A stretch of DNA of 64,000 nt from Vibrio cyclitrophicus (GCF_024347435.1 NZ_AP025481.1:1364001-1428000), one strand, 5' to 3'. Positions 53,413 to 62,966 are shown, counted from the stretch's first letter. A program made the numbers and translations. The notes: generated from the letters alone by a model not told the origin.

Positions 53413-53636
53413 CGAGCATGCAGCGCGTCTTTAAGTACAGAACGATCATGTTTTAGCTGGTGCATCGAACCGTCATCAATGGGTGAATCTTTCAGCTCAA
53501 GCTTACGAATCTCTTTATCAAGGTTGTCGTATGTCTTCATATCTTCAGCAAATCCATCGTCAGTTTTAACAAGCTCAGCAATTTTATCTTTCATTTCAGG
53601 AAATTCGTGAACAAGAGAATGATTTTCACCTAGCAT
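53400..53636 (-). CDS. DUF465 (YdcH-family) protein
   Basis: The 78-residue helical protein has the DUF465 pattern: HSLVHEFPEMKDKIAELVKTDDGFAEDMKTYDNLDKEIRKLEL, then a C-terminal LKHDRSVLKDALHARL helix. Function unknown; E. coli YdcH is the named relative. Its C-terminus runs into an 8-bp tandem repeat. Confidence 0.85.
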   Translation of the reverse strand: MLGENHSLVHEFPEMKDKIAELVKTDDGFAEDMKTYDNLDKEIRKLELKDSPIDDGSMHQLKHDRSVLKDALHARLVA

Positions 53637-53888
53637 AGAAACCTCTTAAGTTGAGTAAAGTGATTGGTATTAAAAACATTTCATTATTAACCTTAGCAAG
53701 TGGTTTAAATAACAAATGAGATCCAGTACACAGCATAGAATATAGACAATTCTGATTCAAAAATGTACAGCACCCATCCACAAAACAGATGGATTAGTTT
53801 TGAATAAAAGAAAACCTCACGTAATCGTAAGGCTTTAAAGAGGTCTTTCTAATAAGTGGATAGCTAAAGAGGTGTTTCCAAAAAGGAG
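53637..53888. other. Intergenic stretch without a clear gene
   Basis: Between the DUF465 gene and the tiny lipoprotein gene no coding frame with a ribosome site is seen. Imperfect copies of AAAGAGGT occur at about 53837 and 53867. Confidence 0.4.
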
Positions 53889-54008
53889 CTAGCTACTACA
53901 CCCTCTCGTATCTATTTTATTCATGTGATCATGTGATGATGTGTCAGAGCCCGTCGATTGGCATCCTGCCACGAATAACAGCGTCACAGATAAGATAAGC
54001 CATTTCAT
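53889..54008 (-). CDS. Tiny lipoprotein, 39 residues
   Basis: An ATG at 54008 follows AAGAGGA at good spacing. It encodes a hydrophobic signal with a lipobox FVAGC (Cys16) and a short polar tail (QSTGSDTSSHDHMNKIDTRG) ending near CSS. Such entericidin-like or toxin-like small lipoproteins are easily missed by gene finders. No family is recognised. The signal, lipobox and ribosome site together support a real gene. Confidence 0.55.
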   Translation of the reverse strand: MKWLILSVTLLFVAGCQSTGSDTSSHDHMNKIDTRGCSS

Positions 54009-54232
54009 AATAAATCCTCTTTTGTTCATGACTGAAGCATAGTGCTTATTAGCTTAGATACCTCAGCCATTAACTAAAGTCTTACGCATAAATAAAGCCT
54101 TGGTTAATGAACAAAGTATCTTCTCATTAATTAACGACCTGCTTTTGTACAAAAAACTTTCACTCATCCGAATAAAAATCACACAAAAACGACAATAAAG
54201 GCTGCATTGAGGTCGAAACGAGGGTCTAAAAA
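54009..54232. other. Intergenic stretch, no gene seen
   Basis: This is the region between the racemase gene and the tiny lipoprotein on the reverse strand. It is AT-rich, probably contains the lipoprotein promoter, and shows no long frame or strong hairpin. Confidence 0.4.
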
Positions 54233-54928
54233 CTAGTTTCCAAGCGCTAAACGGACCGCTGCGTCTGCATGGACTGACGTGGTATCGAGCAAAGGAACAT
54301 CAGTGTGTTGTTGCTGAATCAGCAGGGCGATTTCAGTACACCCTAGAATAACGGCCTCAGCACCTTGCTGGCTTAGCTTCTCTATAATTTGACGGTATAC
54401 ATCACGAGACTCTTCTTTTACTTCGCCTCGACACAACTCTTGGTAAATGATGTTGTGCACTTGTTCTCGGTCGCTTTCATCAGGAATCACAACACCGATA
54501 CCGAATTTATTGACTAGGCGAGCTTTATAGAAATCTTGCTCCATTGTGAAAGCCGTACCTAATAACCCTACTTTTTTAACACCTTGTTCAAGCAGTATTT
54601 GCGCGGTGGTATCAGCGATATGAAGGATAGGAATAGTAATCTTTTTTTCTATCTCAGGTACGACCTTATGCATGGTATTGGTACAAATAAGGATAAAGTC
54701 CGCTCCGCCTTTCTCAACCGATAAAGCCGCGTCCGACAAGATGTTAGCCGTCTCTGACCAACGTCCTTGGTGTTGTAGCCTTTCGATTTCATCAAAGTTC
54801 ACGCTGTACATGCAAATTTTTGCAGAGTTAAGGCCACCAAGATTGGCTTTAACACCTTCATTAATGGATTTATAGTAACTCATTGTCGACTCCCAACTCA
54901 TTCCGCCGAGCAAACCGATCGTTTTCAT
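54233..54928 (-). CDS. Aspartate/glutamate racemase-family protein
   Basis: The 231-residue protein has GLLGGMSWESTMSYYK at the front and the two catalytic cysteines in LICTNTMH (Cys82) and ILGCTEI (Cys197), the hallmark of cofactor-independent Asp/Glu racemases. It is closer to the YgeA/RacD group than to MurI. It would produce D-amino acids, possibly for cell-wall or secreted pools. Substrate not resolved. Confidence 0.88.
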   Translation of the reverse strand: MKTIGLLGGMSWESTMSYYKSINEGVKANLGGLNSAKICMYSVNFDEIERLQHQGRWSETANILSDAALSVEKGGADFILICTNTMHKVVPEIEKKITIPILHIADTTAQILLEQGVKKVGLLGTAFTMEQDFYKARLVNKFGIGVVIPDESDREQVHNIIYQELCRGEVKEESRDVYRQIIEKLSQQGAEAVILGCTEIALLIQQQHTDVPLLDTTSVHADAAVRLALGN

Positions 54929-55027
54929 ATTCCTGTCCCTTTAGATTCCGACTAACCCGATTAAATCGTTATGCGTTGCAAATTTATAGTACGTTCTTGC
55001 TTAAAGCGAGCCCATAACACCTTACTC

Positions 55028-55069
55028 CTTTCAAACCATTCTTTCCAAACCATTGCTTTCAAACCGTTT
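55028..55069. repeat. Imperfect direct repeats near the HAD gene terminator
   Basis: Three consecutive 13-15 bp copies of a CTTTCAAACCATT-like unit (55028-55040, 55041-55054, 55055-55069) lie in the spacer between the racemase and HAD phosphatase genes. Confidence 0.7.
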
Positions 55070-55090
55070 ATTCCAAAAACCTCCGTTCAT

Positions 55091-55122
55091 AAAAAAGGCT
55101 CGAATTAAGAACCCGAGCCTTT
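55091..55122 (-). terminator. Terminator after the periplasmic HAD gene
   Basis: The stem AAAGGCTCG/CGAGCCTTT (55094-55102 and 55114-55122) has a T-run on the reverse strand. Confidence 0.85.
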
Positions 55123-55151
55123 GTTGCTTTTGACCAACCAAAGTTTTGGCG

Positions 55152-56135
55152 TTAGTACACCTCACACCAATCTGACTTCATATCGATCAGTGTCCAGTCA
55201 TCTCTTGAGCTCGCTTCGTCTAATGCTTTGTCGAGTTGCCCAACATGAGACTCTCGGTCGTACTTCCACTCACGTTCGCCATCAGTGTGATGAACAATCA
55301 TAGCCATTGAGTTTGGTTGGCTGGTTGCCCATTGCATCATCGCTTGATCTCCGTCTGAGTTCCCGACAGCTAGAATAGGCTTTTTACCTATAATATGCTG
55401 AATATTCGATACTTTTCCAGCTTTGTCATCGATGGTCAAAATGGAAGAGTCTTTAGTGACCGTCGGTTTACCATCGTTATAGTTGTAATTGTATTTAAGC
55501 GCGCTGCCGATAATCTGTTCAGAAGGAATGTTGTAAGCCTGAGGAGCCCATGCTCTCATAAAATCAACGCCTCCTCCCGATACAATGTAAGTTTTAAAGT
55601 CATGCTCTTGTAGGTAAATCAGCATCTCTTTCATTGGCTGGTAAGTCAGGTCTGTGTAAGCTTTATTGAAACGTGCATCTTTTGCTACCGCTAACCACTG
55701 CTCAACATCTTCTTGGTATTGCTCAACTGTCATGCCAGAATGTGTCGCTAAAATGATTTTGAGTAACCCTTCTTCACCACTGCCAAGAACGCTCTCAATA
55801 TCCCCTTCTAGTACAAACTTAAACGGTACTTCCGTTTTCCATTCAGGATGCTCAGAAGCCAACTCTTTTACACGATCTAGTGCAAAGGCTAATTGGAAGT
55901 AGTAAGGCTGTTCTGACCAAAGCGTACCATCGTTATCGAACACAGCGATTCGATCTTCAATCGCCACAAACGCCTCGGACTCTGTTTGGGTGGCTTGCCC
56001 AACAAAATCTACGATAGCGGATTTGCTTTCACCATCCTTCCAAGAAGGCAGCAACAAAGGATCACAATCTTTAGCAAAAGATGAAAAGGAAAAGCTCGAT
56101 AAAATCACAACTGACAAAAGGGATATTTTCTTCAT
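55152..56135 (-). CDS. Periplasmic HAD-superfamily phosphatase
   Basis: The 327-residue protein has a signal peptide (MKKISLLSVVILSSFSFSSFA). HAD motif I is VFDNDGTLW (Asp67, Asp69), motif II lies in IVSGGGVDFM, and motif IV is GNSDGDQAM. It resembles exported haloacid-dehalogenase-like or phosphoserine-phosphatase-like proteins. It probably dephosphorylates a small molecule in the periplasm. The start at 56135 gives a standard signal; an ATG four codons upstream is also possible, and the longer upstream frame is unlikely. Confidence 0.8.
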   Translation of the reverse strand: MKKISLLSVVILSSFSFSSFAKDCDPLLLPSWKDGESKSAIVDFVGQATQTESEAFVAIEDRIAVFDNDGTLWSEQPYYFQLAFALDRVKELASEHPEWKTEVPFKFVLEGDIESVLGSGEEGLLKIILATHSGMTVEQYQEDVEQWLAVAKDARFNKAYTDLTYQPMKEMLIYLQEHDFKTYIVSGGGVDFMRAWAPQAYNIPSEQIIGSALKYNYNYNDGKPTVTKDSSILTIDDKAGKVSNIQHIIGKKPILAVGNSDGDQAMMQWATSQPNSMAMIVHHTDGEREWKYDRESHVGQLDKALDEASSRDDWTLIDMKSDWCEVY

Positions 56136-56376
56136 AGCAACTACCATGTTGTTGAATTGATTATAGGGTTCACTTTCATTCATCCTAGTTTGTCTATCGC
56201 GATTTTCCACTTATGGATACTATAACCGATGTTTATGTTGCGATTTGAACAGCAGAAGTAATGCTTCAGCATTAAAATTTTCAGCTCACACAAGATTGCT
56301 TTGTGGTTTACCCCAACGACAAATCTCGTTATGGTGATTTGTCATATCATCATAAAACAAGGACTGCCTGAAAATT

Positions 56377-57099
56377 ATGAACAGCACGATTGAGACCATT
56401 TTGGGGCACCGCTCCATTCGCCAGTACACGGGCCAACCAATAGAAAAGCAACAACTCGACATGATTGTTCAAGCAGGCCTTGCTGCATCGTCGTCGAGCT
56501 TACTACAGGCTGTTTCCATCATTAGAGTCACAGACAACGAGAAGCGCAAGCTGCTAGCGGAATACGCAGGTAACCAAGCTTACGTAGAAAATGCAGCCGA
56601 GTTTTTGGTGTTCTGTATCGACTATCAACGTCACGCTAAAATTAACCCTGAAGTGAAAACCGACTTTACTGAGCTGACTCTGATTGGTGCGGTCGACTCT
56701 GGCATCATGGCGCAAAACTGCATGTTGGCTGCAGAGTCTCTAGGTTTGGGTGGTGTATATATCGGTGGACTGCGTAACAGCGCACAACAAGTCGATGAAC
56801 TGTTAGAACTACCACAACACACCGCCGTGTTGTTCGGGATGTGTTTAGGTCACCCGGCACAGCAACCAGAGATTAAGCCTCGCCTTCCTGCTCACGTAGT
56901 AATGCACGAAAACCAATACCAACCGCTAAGCCTAGACGAAATTGCCAGCTACGATGATTCGATGCAGAGCTACTACGCAAGCCGTTCAAGTAACCAAAAG
57001 CAGAGCAGTTGGTCACAACAGATCACACAAAAGTTATCTGGTGAGTCTCGACCACACATCCTTCCTTACTTGAACAGTAAAGGACTGACCAAGCGATAA
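56377..57099 (+). CDS. nfsA: Oxygen-insensitive NADPH nitroreductase NfsA
   Basis: The 240-residue FMN enzyme is exactly the usual NfsA length. It shows HRSIRQYTGQPI at the start, QAGLAASSSSLLQAVSIIRVTD, GVYIGGLRN and LFGMCLGHP. It reduces nitroaromatics and quinones by two electrons with NADPH. It is a single-gene unit with a strong terminator. Confidence 0.94.
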   Translation: MNSTIETILGHRSIRQYTGQPIEKQQLDMIVQAGLAASSSSLLQAVSIIRVTDNEKRKLLAEYAGNQAYVENAAEFLVFCIDYQRHAKINPEVKTDFTELTLIGAVDSGIMAQNCMLAAESLGLGGVYIGGLRNSAQQVDELLELPQHTAVLFGMCLGHPAQQPEIKPRLPAHVVMHENQYQPLSLDEIASYDDSMQSYYASRSSNQKQSSWSQQITQKLSGESRPHILPYLNSKGLTKR

Positions 57100-57131
57100 A
57101 CTGCTCACACTCGATATTCAGAAAGCACAAT

Positions 57132-57169
57132 AAAAAATGTCAGCGCAATATACGCTGACATTTTTTTGT
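57132..57169. terminator. Bidirectional terminator after nfsA
   Basis: The stem AAATGTCAGCG/CGCTGACATTT (57135-57145 and 57153-57163), with A- and T-runs, lies between convergent nfsA and the phospholipase D gene. Confidence 0.9.
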
Positions 57170-57188
57170 TTATACGGTACTGGTTTTG

Positions 57189-58721
57189 CTACAGATATTT
57201 CTCAATCGGTAGCAATTGTAGAAAACCGGATTGCATTCTTTCCCACTTACCTGTCTCAGGTTCGCTGTCCCAACTTTGCTCACCGGAATACCAATACACA
57301 TCACCGTCTTCCAGTTCTAGGCGCCAGCTATTATCTTCATTCATTGCTTGTTCAATGGTTTCTGCTAGTTTTTCGGCAATGACTTTATTTTCGATGATTA
57401 AAACCGATTCCGTGTTGAGATACGTAGAGCGCAAATTGAAGTTAAATGATCCAATGCTCGCAATACTACGGTCAAATACTACCGATTTAGCATGTAAGCC
57501 ATAGGCCGTCTCCGGAGCACATTTAGACACATCTTGGGTAGATGCTTCACAAAGATTAGATTCTGGTTTTAGCTCAAACAGGTCGATACCATGATCTAAC
57601 ATGTCGTAGCGGCGACCCGCATAAGCAGAATGATTAGTCACCAGATCATTAGACGCCATAGAATTGGTAAGCGCCTTTATTTCAACGTTGTTGCTACTCA
57701 GAGATTGCCACTCATCAAGTTGTCCATCATCAAACACTAGGTAGGCAGACTCTAGCAAGATTTCGTGTTCAGACTTACGTGCTAGATCCGCAAGTAACAC
57801 AGCCGTTGCTTTAGGTAAATTAGTATCATCTGAGTCGATAGGGACTGGGGGATCGTAAACAAAACGGGCATTGACCCAAGTCATTTGACTCAAGACACTT
57901 TTTAACAATTCAGTGCTCGATTTACCGTCTTCTGGCAATTTAGGGTAGTTCAGATAATGCGGAGCAGCGATGTCGTTCATCAATGAAATATCAGGCTGTT
58001 CTTCACCACCTAACATATCAACAGGGTAAGACCAACGGCTATTCCAATACTCAATAAAACTCGCTTGGATAGTGGTTACCACAGAGCCCATGACCATCAC
58101 GTCGCGATCTCGAAAATTGATTTCGTCAGAGAGGTCAAAATATTCATCGCCGATATTACGCCCACCAACGACAGACAAAGTGCTATCTACAGTAAACGAC
58201 TTGTTATGCATGCGACGGTTTAACCGAGAAAAGTCCCCCAAAAAACTCAACCATTTGCTGAAGCCACGACGTGTTGGCGTTGGATTAAAGATGCGAATCT
58301 CAATGTTAGGATGCGCATCCAATGCCGATAACAAACCTTCACGTTCATTGAGGTTAATATCATCAAGCATCACTCGAACTTTAACACCACGGTCAGCAGC
58401 GGTTAACAAACGACTGGCTAGGTAGCTACCCGATTCATCAGAATTCCAAATGTAGTATTGAATATCGATGGTATGTTCAGCCGATTCAACCAGTGCCAAT
58501 CGCTGAGCTAGCGCATCCCAGCCAGATTCTTGTAAGCTAACGGCCGTCGTTCCTTGCTCAACAGACTCAGGTTGATAATCCGCAGCTAAGACCGACAAGA
58601 CACTGGATGAGGGGAAGGTTTGCGGTTCTGTTGGATGATCAATGCCTTCAGGGAGAGAAGAGCACCCACCTAGAATAGCAATTAAAATTAGGGTTAAACT
58701 AATGCGTTGGAGCACGGGCAT
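57189..58721 (-). CDS. Phospholipase D-family protein, ClsC-like
   Basis: The 510-residue lipoprotein (lipobox ILGGC, Cys20) has two HKD motifs, HNKSFTVD (His172, Lys174, Asp179) and HAKSVVFD (His410, Lys412, Asp417). The layout matches E. coli ClsC (YmdC), which makes cardiolipin from phosphatidylglycerol and phosphatidylethanolamine. ClsC itself works with the small protein YmdB, which is not adjacent here. The lipid anchor would place it on the periplasmic face of a membrane. Confidence 0.87.
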   Translation of the reverse strand: MPVLQRISLTLILIAILGGCSSLPEGIDHPTEPQTFPSSSVLSVLAADYQPESVEQGTTAVSLQESGWDALAQRLALVESAEHTIDIQYYIWNSDESGSYLASRLLTAADRGVKVRVMLDDINLNEREGLLSALDAHPNIEIRIFNPTPTRRGFSKWLSFLGDFSRLNRRMHNKSFTVDSTLSVVGGRNIGDEYFDLSDEINFRDRDVMVMGSVVTTIQASFIEYWNSRWSYPVDMLGGEEQPDISLMNDIAAPHYLNYPKLPEDGKSSTELLKSVLSQMTWVNARFVYDPPVPIDSDDTNLPKATAVLLADLARKSEHEILLESAYLVFDDGQLDEWQSLSSNNVEIKALTNSMASNDLVTNHSAYAGRRYDMLDHGIDLFELKPESNLCEASTQDVSKCAPETAYGLHAKSVVFDRSIASIGSFNFNLRSTYLNTESVLIIENKVIAEKLAETIEQAMNEDNSWRLELEDGDVYWYSGEQSWDSEPETGKWERMQSGFLQLLPIEKYL

Positions 58722-58858
58722 GTATTGAACTTCCTTTCAACGATGGCTTTCAGGGTGCGCAGCCATTCCTATTTACCTATTGATTATTGCTGCTATTACC
58801 TGAAATTTATAGGTAATTATCAAGGATAAATTGAAAGCCCAGCAATTAAAGCAACAAA

Positions 58859-59137
58859 TCACTTCAAATGAGTCAGCCCTAAACAGTATAAGCCTAGTGG
58901 TTTTTCGACCATTTCGACGGTAATTTCAGTTCTGTCTTGATTACAGTTCAGTGCTAAAGCGTAGCCATGCAAATAGTCCACTAGCAAATGAAGCGCATTT
59001 TCAGTTTGCTCTGAGGTCAGATTTAAAGGGTGTACTACTGCTTCAAAACGTTCGCTAAACACTTCTACAGGACCAAGAGATTTCATTGTCAATAAGGTTT
59101 CTAACAACCCTCGATACTCATTCAACACCGGAAACAT
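58859..59137 (-). CDS. Hypothetical protein, 92 residues
   Basis: This is a helical, acidic protein without signal or membrane segment (LTSEQTENALHLLVDYLHGYALALNCNQ in the middle). I do not recognise a family. It is divergent from another unrecognised gene at 59231 and lies after the ClsC-like gene's promoter region. Codon use and composition look like a real gene. Confidence 0.5.
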   Translation of the reverse strand: MFPVLNEYRGLLETLLTMKSLGPVEVFSERFEAVVHPLNLTSEQTENALHLLVDYLHGYALALNCNQDRTEITVEMVEKPLGLYCLGLTHLK

Positions 59138-59230
59138 TGTTCACGCTACATAACGTTTATCGTCCCTACACAAGCCTCCCCTAAAGTAGTACCCTTTATC
59201 ATATTTCATCCTTAATGGTATCTGGATCTC

Positions 59231-59728
59231 ATGAAGCTTTTAGTCGATCGAACAGGCGAACAATTTTTAGAAATTCTAAATGAATCTGGAGATACACTAA
59301 CGGTTCAATTCATTAGCAACGAAGGTAATCGAAAGGGTAAGCCGTTCCAAGATAACTTAAGTGGATTATTCCTCACGGGGTGGAAGCCGCGCACCACTTC
59401 AACCGCCATCGGATTAGAACGCTTTAAGCAAGGCAAGCTTGAAGATCCCAAAGTGAGTTTCGCATTGCACCAACTCTATCCACTGGGTCGAGACGTAAAA
59501 TTACCTTCCGGTGATATCGCTACAGTCGCAAGTTACGCCAATACTCATAGCGATGGTTACTATATGTTTGTGCGCCTCAACGATGAGTTAACACGACTCA
59601 AGATTACGCCCGATTGGGAACTGCAACCTTCCGCTCAAAGATTGGCTCTGCCATATTACCCAGCCCCAAGAACCAAGGAAGAGCTCGACAACATTGATGA
59701 CTTTGATGCGTGGGCGGGCGGTTTTTAA
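59231..59728 (+). CDS. Hypothetical protein, 165 residues
   Basis: This is a soluble protein rich in beta-strands with no signal. It starts MKLLVDRTGEQFLEILNESGDTL, contains a GWKPRTTSTAIGLERFKQGK segment and ends in an acidic DNIDDFDAWAGGF tail. The regular alternation of charged and hydrophobic residues supports a folded protein. No family is recognised. It may be paired with the divergent 58859-59137 gene. Confidence 0.55.
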   Translation: MKLLVDRTGEQFLEILNESGDTLTVQFISNEGNRKGKPFQDNLSGLFLTGWKPRTTSTAIGLERFKQGKLEDPKVSFALHQLYPLGRDVKLPSGDIATVASYANTHSDGYYMFVRLNDELTRLKITPDWELQPSAQRLALPYYPAPRTKEELDNIDDFDAWAGGF

Positions 59729-59935
59729 ACACTCTTTACCTACGCCTGGTAGCACATAACCCCCAGGTTATTATCAATTTATTTTTGAAAATAATTCAAA
59801 TGTGACGCTGTTTATCGTTTCAAATATTCCTACTATTATTTATCCATCGATACAGACTGTAGCTCAATGAACAAAGAGTGGCGCTGTAAACACAGACAAC
59901 TCACCATTTCGGTGAAAAGTAATATAGGTACGAAC

Positions 59936-60226
59936 ATGACTCAACTAACTATCGTCGCAAACATCGTCGCTAACGAAGACAAAATCGAATTGGTTAAAGC
60001 CGAGCTATTAAAACTGATTGATATAACTCGTACGGAAGAAGGTTGCATCAACTACGACCTTCACCAAGACAATGAAAACCCAGCGCATTTCACTTTCTAT
60101 GAAAACTGGACGTCTCGTGAACTGTGGCAACAGCACATGGGTAATGCCCATCTTGCTGAGTACATGGCAGCAACGGAAGGTTGTGTTGCGTCATTCACGC
60201 TCAATGAAATGACTAAAATCGCTTAA
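59936..60226 (+). CDS. YgiN-like quinol monooxygenase (ABM fold)
   Basis: The 96-residue ABM-fold protein reads LTIVANIVANEDKIELVKAELLKLIDITRTEEGCINYDLHQD, then FYENWTSRELWQQHMGNAHL. Length and the EGCINYDLHQ motif match YgiN and related cofactor-free quinol monooxygenases or heme/aldehyde-linked homologues. The ATG at 59936 is chosen because the domain starts there and AGG precedes it; the open frame upstream has no family match. Confidence 0.85.
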   Translation: MTQLTIVANIVANEDKIELVKAELLKLIDITRTEEGCINYDLHQDNENPAHFTFYENWTSRELWQQHMGNAHLAEYMAATEGCVASFTLNEMTKIA

Positions 60227-60286
60227 ATACTGATTCCAAGTTATCTGCTACTGGATAACACGCTTACAATCAATTGATTTTGATTT

Positions 60287-60318
60287 AAAAGCCCCGCTGC
60301 ACGTCAGCGGGGCTTTTT
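60287..60318. terminator. Bidirectional terminator
   Basis: A perfect 13-bp stem (AAAAGCCCCGCTG and its complement, 60287-60299 and 60305-60317) lies between convergent genes. Confidence 0.93.
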
Positions 60319-60352
60319 CATTTAAGCGTATATCGTCGTCAATCAGCCTTAG

Positions 60353-61234
60353 TTAGAGCTTTAACCTTGGCTGTATAAAATCAATAAACGCCGAGATACG
60401 CTTAGAGACGGATGACGACTTATAGTAAACCGCATTCACTCGCTCTCGATCTGTGTTGGCAAGTTTGTCTTGCTCCAAAATAGGGACTAGGCGCCCTGCT
60501 GCTATATCGTCCTGCACCATAAAACCCGATAAACAAGCAATCCCATTTCCAGCTAATGCCAGTTGACGCACGATTTCACCATTACTGGCTGTTACAGTAG
60601 GCGGGATATAACTTTGGTTTGGCAAAGGCCAGTGATTAAGCACTTTGTTTCCTGCAAATCCCACAACTTGATGCGAACTCAAATCTTCAGGTTTGGTGGG
60701 CAACCCACGCTTAGCGAGATAATCAGGCGACGCTACAATATGAAGCAAACTTTTCCCTAACGGGCGGGCGTGCAGTGTTGAATCGGACAACTTACCGATT
60801 CGAATCGCAACATCAGTTCTCTTTTCCAGAAGATCAACGAAGCCCTCGTTGGAAGTGAGTTCCAATTCAATATCTGGGTAAGCCTCTTTAAATGACTGCA
60901 CCAAAGGCACTAGCTGATGGAATACGAATGGACTGGCGGCATCAACTCTTAAACGACCTTTTGGCAACTCACCGCGCGACACAATTTCTTCTTCTGCGCT
61001 CTGGATCACCTGTAACCCCAACCTTACTGAATCAACAAACTGCCGCCCTTCCTCTGTCAATTCCACTCGTCTCGTTGTTCGGTTGAATATTGAGACGCCG
61101 AGTTGCGACTCAACCTTACTCACCGAACGAGACACCTTGGCAACCTGTACATCCAACGCCTCTGCCGCCGCAGAAAAGCCACCAGCATCGACGACGGTGA
61201 GTACCATTTCTAAATCATCTGAACGGGTTAGCAT
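60353..61234 (-). CDS. LysR-family transcriptional regulator
   Basis: The 293-residue protein has an N-terminal winged helix (DLEMVLTVVDAGGFSAAAEALDVQVAKVSRSVSKVE) and a CrgA-type effector domain. It is divergent from an MFS exporter gene, which it probably regulates; 281 bp separate the two starts. Confidence 0.88.
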   Translation of the reverse strand: MLTRSDDLEMVLTVVDAGGFSAAAEALDVQVAKVSRSVSKVESQLGVSIFNRTTRRVELTEEGRQFVDSVRLGLQVIQSAEEEIVSRGELPKGRLRVDAASPFVFHQLVPLVQSFKEAYPDIELELTSNEGFVDLLEKRTDVAIRIGKLSDSTLHARPLGKSLLHIVASPDYLAKRGLPTKPEDLSSHQVVGFAGNKVLNHWPLPNQSYIPPTVTASNGEIVRQLALAGNGIACLSGFMVQDDIAAGRLVPILEQDKLANTDRERVNAVYYKSSSVSKRISAFIDFIQPRLKL

Positions 61235-61515
61235 GATGCTTCTTCACTACTTTCATGTTGTTTAATGTCCTCTCGTTTGTGCTCATCACAGCTCAAATCA
61301 TCTGTGTCTTTTCGATCTTATTAACTTAATCCAATGATCGGCTAACTCTCTAATTATTGCAAATAACACAAAGGTTATTTGTTAATGATGACATTTTTAA
61401 CAAATATATTTTACTAGATAATCCCCGCCATCAGACGAAGCGCTCTTATCGCAGTAGCAAGCTGCCCCATGTTATCGCGCTCAATAATCAACACAGAACA
61501 GTAAGAGAGATGATT

Positions 61516-62700
61516 ATGCCACTAGCACTATTTGCATTGACGCTCAGCGCCTTTGCCATCGGAACCACAGAATTTGTCATCGTGGGTTTGATCCCCACGA
61601 TGGCGAGCGACTTGAATGTATCTCTGCCATCAGCAGGCCTATTAGTCAGTTTATACGCACTTGGTGTTGCCATTGGCGCGCCAGTATTAACGGCGTTGAC
61701 CGGAAAATGGAACCGTAAGCTGGTACTGCTAGGCGTGATGGCCTTGTTTGTCGTCGGCAACTTACTGGCATGGCAAGCACCAGGCTACAACACATTGATC
61801 GCTGCTCGTATTTTGACAGGCCTTGCCCATGGTGTGTTCTTCTCGATTGGATCAACCATCGCGACCGGTTTAGTTTCAAAAGATAAAGCAGCCAGTGCCA
61901 TTGCGATCATGTTTACGGGTTTAACTGTTGCATTGGTAACCGGTGTACCACTGGGCACCTACATCGGCCAAACTTTTGGTTGGCAAGCGACCTTCTTGAT
62001 CGTTGCTATTCTTGGCCTGGTAGCCCTTATTGGAAGCGCCTTCTTAGTTCCAAACAACCTTAAACAACCGCCAACCGCTAAGATTTCAACGCAATTAAAG
62101 GTTCTAACTCAGCCTAGATTACTGTTGGTTTACGCCATCACAGCACTCGGTTACGGCGGTACATTCACAGCCTTTACCTTTCTCGCTCCAATACTAGAAA
62201 ACGTATCAGGGTTTGATTCAAGTTCTATCAGTTTAATCATGCTCGTTTACGGTGTATCAGTCGCGGTTGGTAACATCTGGGGCGGTAAGATGGCCGACAA
62301 AATGGGCCCAATAAAAGCACTGACCGTTATATTCTCTGGCTTAGCGTCAGTACTGGTAATCTTCAACTTTACCGCGGTAAACCCTTATGCATCGGTCGCA
62401 ACCATACTTGTGTGGGGTGCATTTGCTTTCGGTAACGTTCCGGGACTGCAGGTTTATGTAGTGAAACTGGCTGAGAAATACACACCTGACGCAGTCGATG
62501 TGGCATCAGGGCTCAACATTGCAGCTTTCAACGTAGGTATTGCATTAGGCTCATGGGGAGGTGGTTTGATTGTCGCAAAATCTGGATTAATGAACACACC
62601 TTGGATTGGGGCTATGATTGTCTTAATCGCGCTAGTGTTGACCCGAATTAGTGGTGCTCTAGACAATAAAAAACCAGCATTCCAAGCGACGAACCAATAA
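61516..62700 (+). CDS. MFS exporter, AraJ/YdhP-like (DHA1)
   Basis: The 394-residue protein has 12 hydrophobic segments. ALTLSAFAIGTTEFVIVGLIPTMASDL is typical of the DHA1 AraJ/YdhP group. The start at 61516 follows AAGAGAG and begins at the first membrane segment; a longer upstream frame and an ATG two codons before exist. It exports drugs or sugars. The divergent LysR gene is its likely activator. Confidence 0.87.
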   Translation: MPLALFALTLSAFAIGTTEFVIVGLIPTMASDLNVSLPSAGLLVSLYALGVAIGAPVLTALTGKWNRKLVLLGVMALFVVGNLLAWQAPGYNTLIAARILTGLAHGVFFSIGSTIATGLVSKDKAASAIAIMFTGLTVALVTGVPLGTYIGQTFGWQATFLIVAILGLVALIGSAFLVPNNLKQPPTAKISTQLKVLTQPRLLLVYAITALGYGGTFTAFTFLAPILENVSGFDSSSISLIMLVYGVSVAVGNIWGGKMADKMGPIKALTVIFSGLASVLVIFNFTAVNPYASVATILVWGAFAFGNVPGLQVYVVKLAEKYTPDAVDVASGLNIAAFNVGIALGSWGGGLIVAKSGLMNTPWIGAMIVLIALVLTRISGALDNKKPAFQATNQ

Positions 62701-62708
62701 CTCTAACC

Positions 62709-62746
62709 AAATAGCAACGATGAAATCTTACATCGTTGCTATTTTC
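62709..62746 (+). terminator. Terminator after the MFS gene
   Basis: A perfect 14-bp stem (62709-62722 with 62731-62744) is followed by T-rich sequence. Confidence 0.88.
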
Positions 62747-62966
62747 TATCTTGTCTTATCGCAAATAAGAATCGAACAACATAAATAACACATCCTCGAT
62801 TTAATTAAATTAAGAGATTATTAATTATAATTTGAGTAATAATTTATTATGAATCTTTTTTTGAATTTAAATACCCTTCCATATCGCCCTTCTAATATTG
62901 ATTCAAATCAATTAATTGCTCAATAAGCATCCATTATTATAAAAAGTGGATTGTTTGTGGATTACT

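Noticed and set aside
58072..58425. Forward 117-codon frame within the phospholipase D gene
   Set aside because: It is antisense to a well-supported gene and of Arg/Ser-rich shadow composition.
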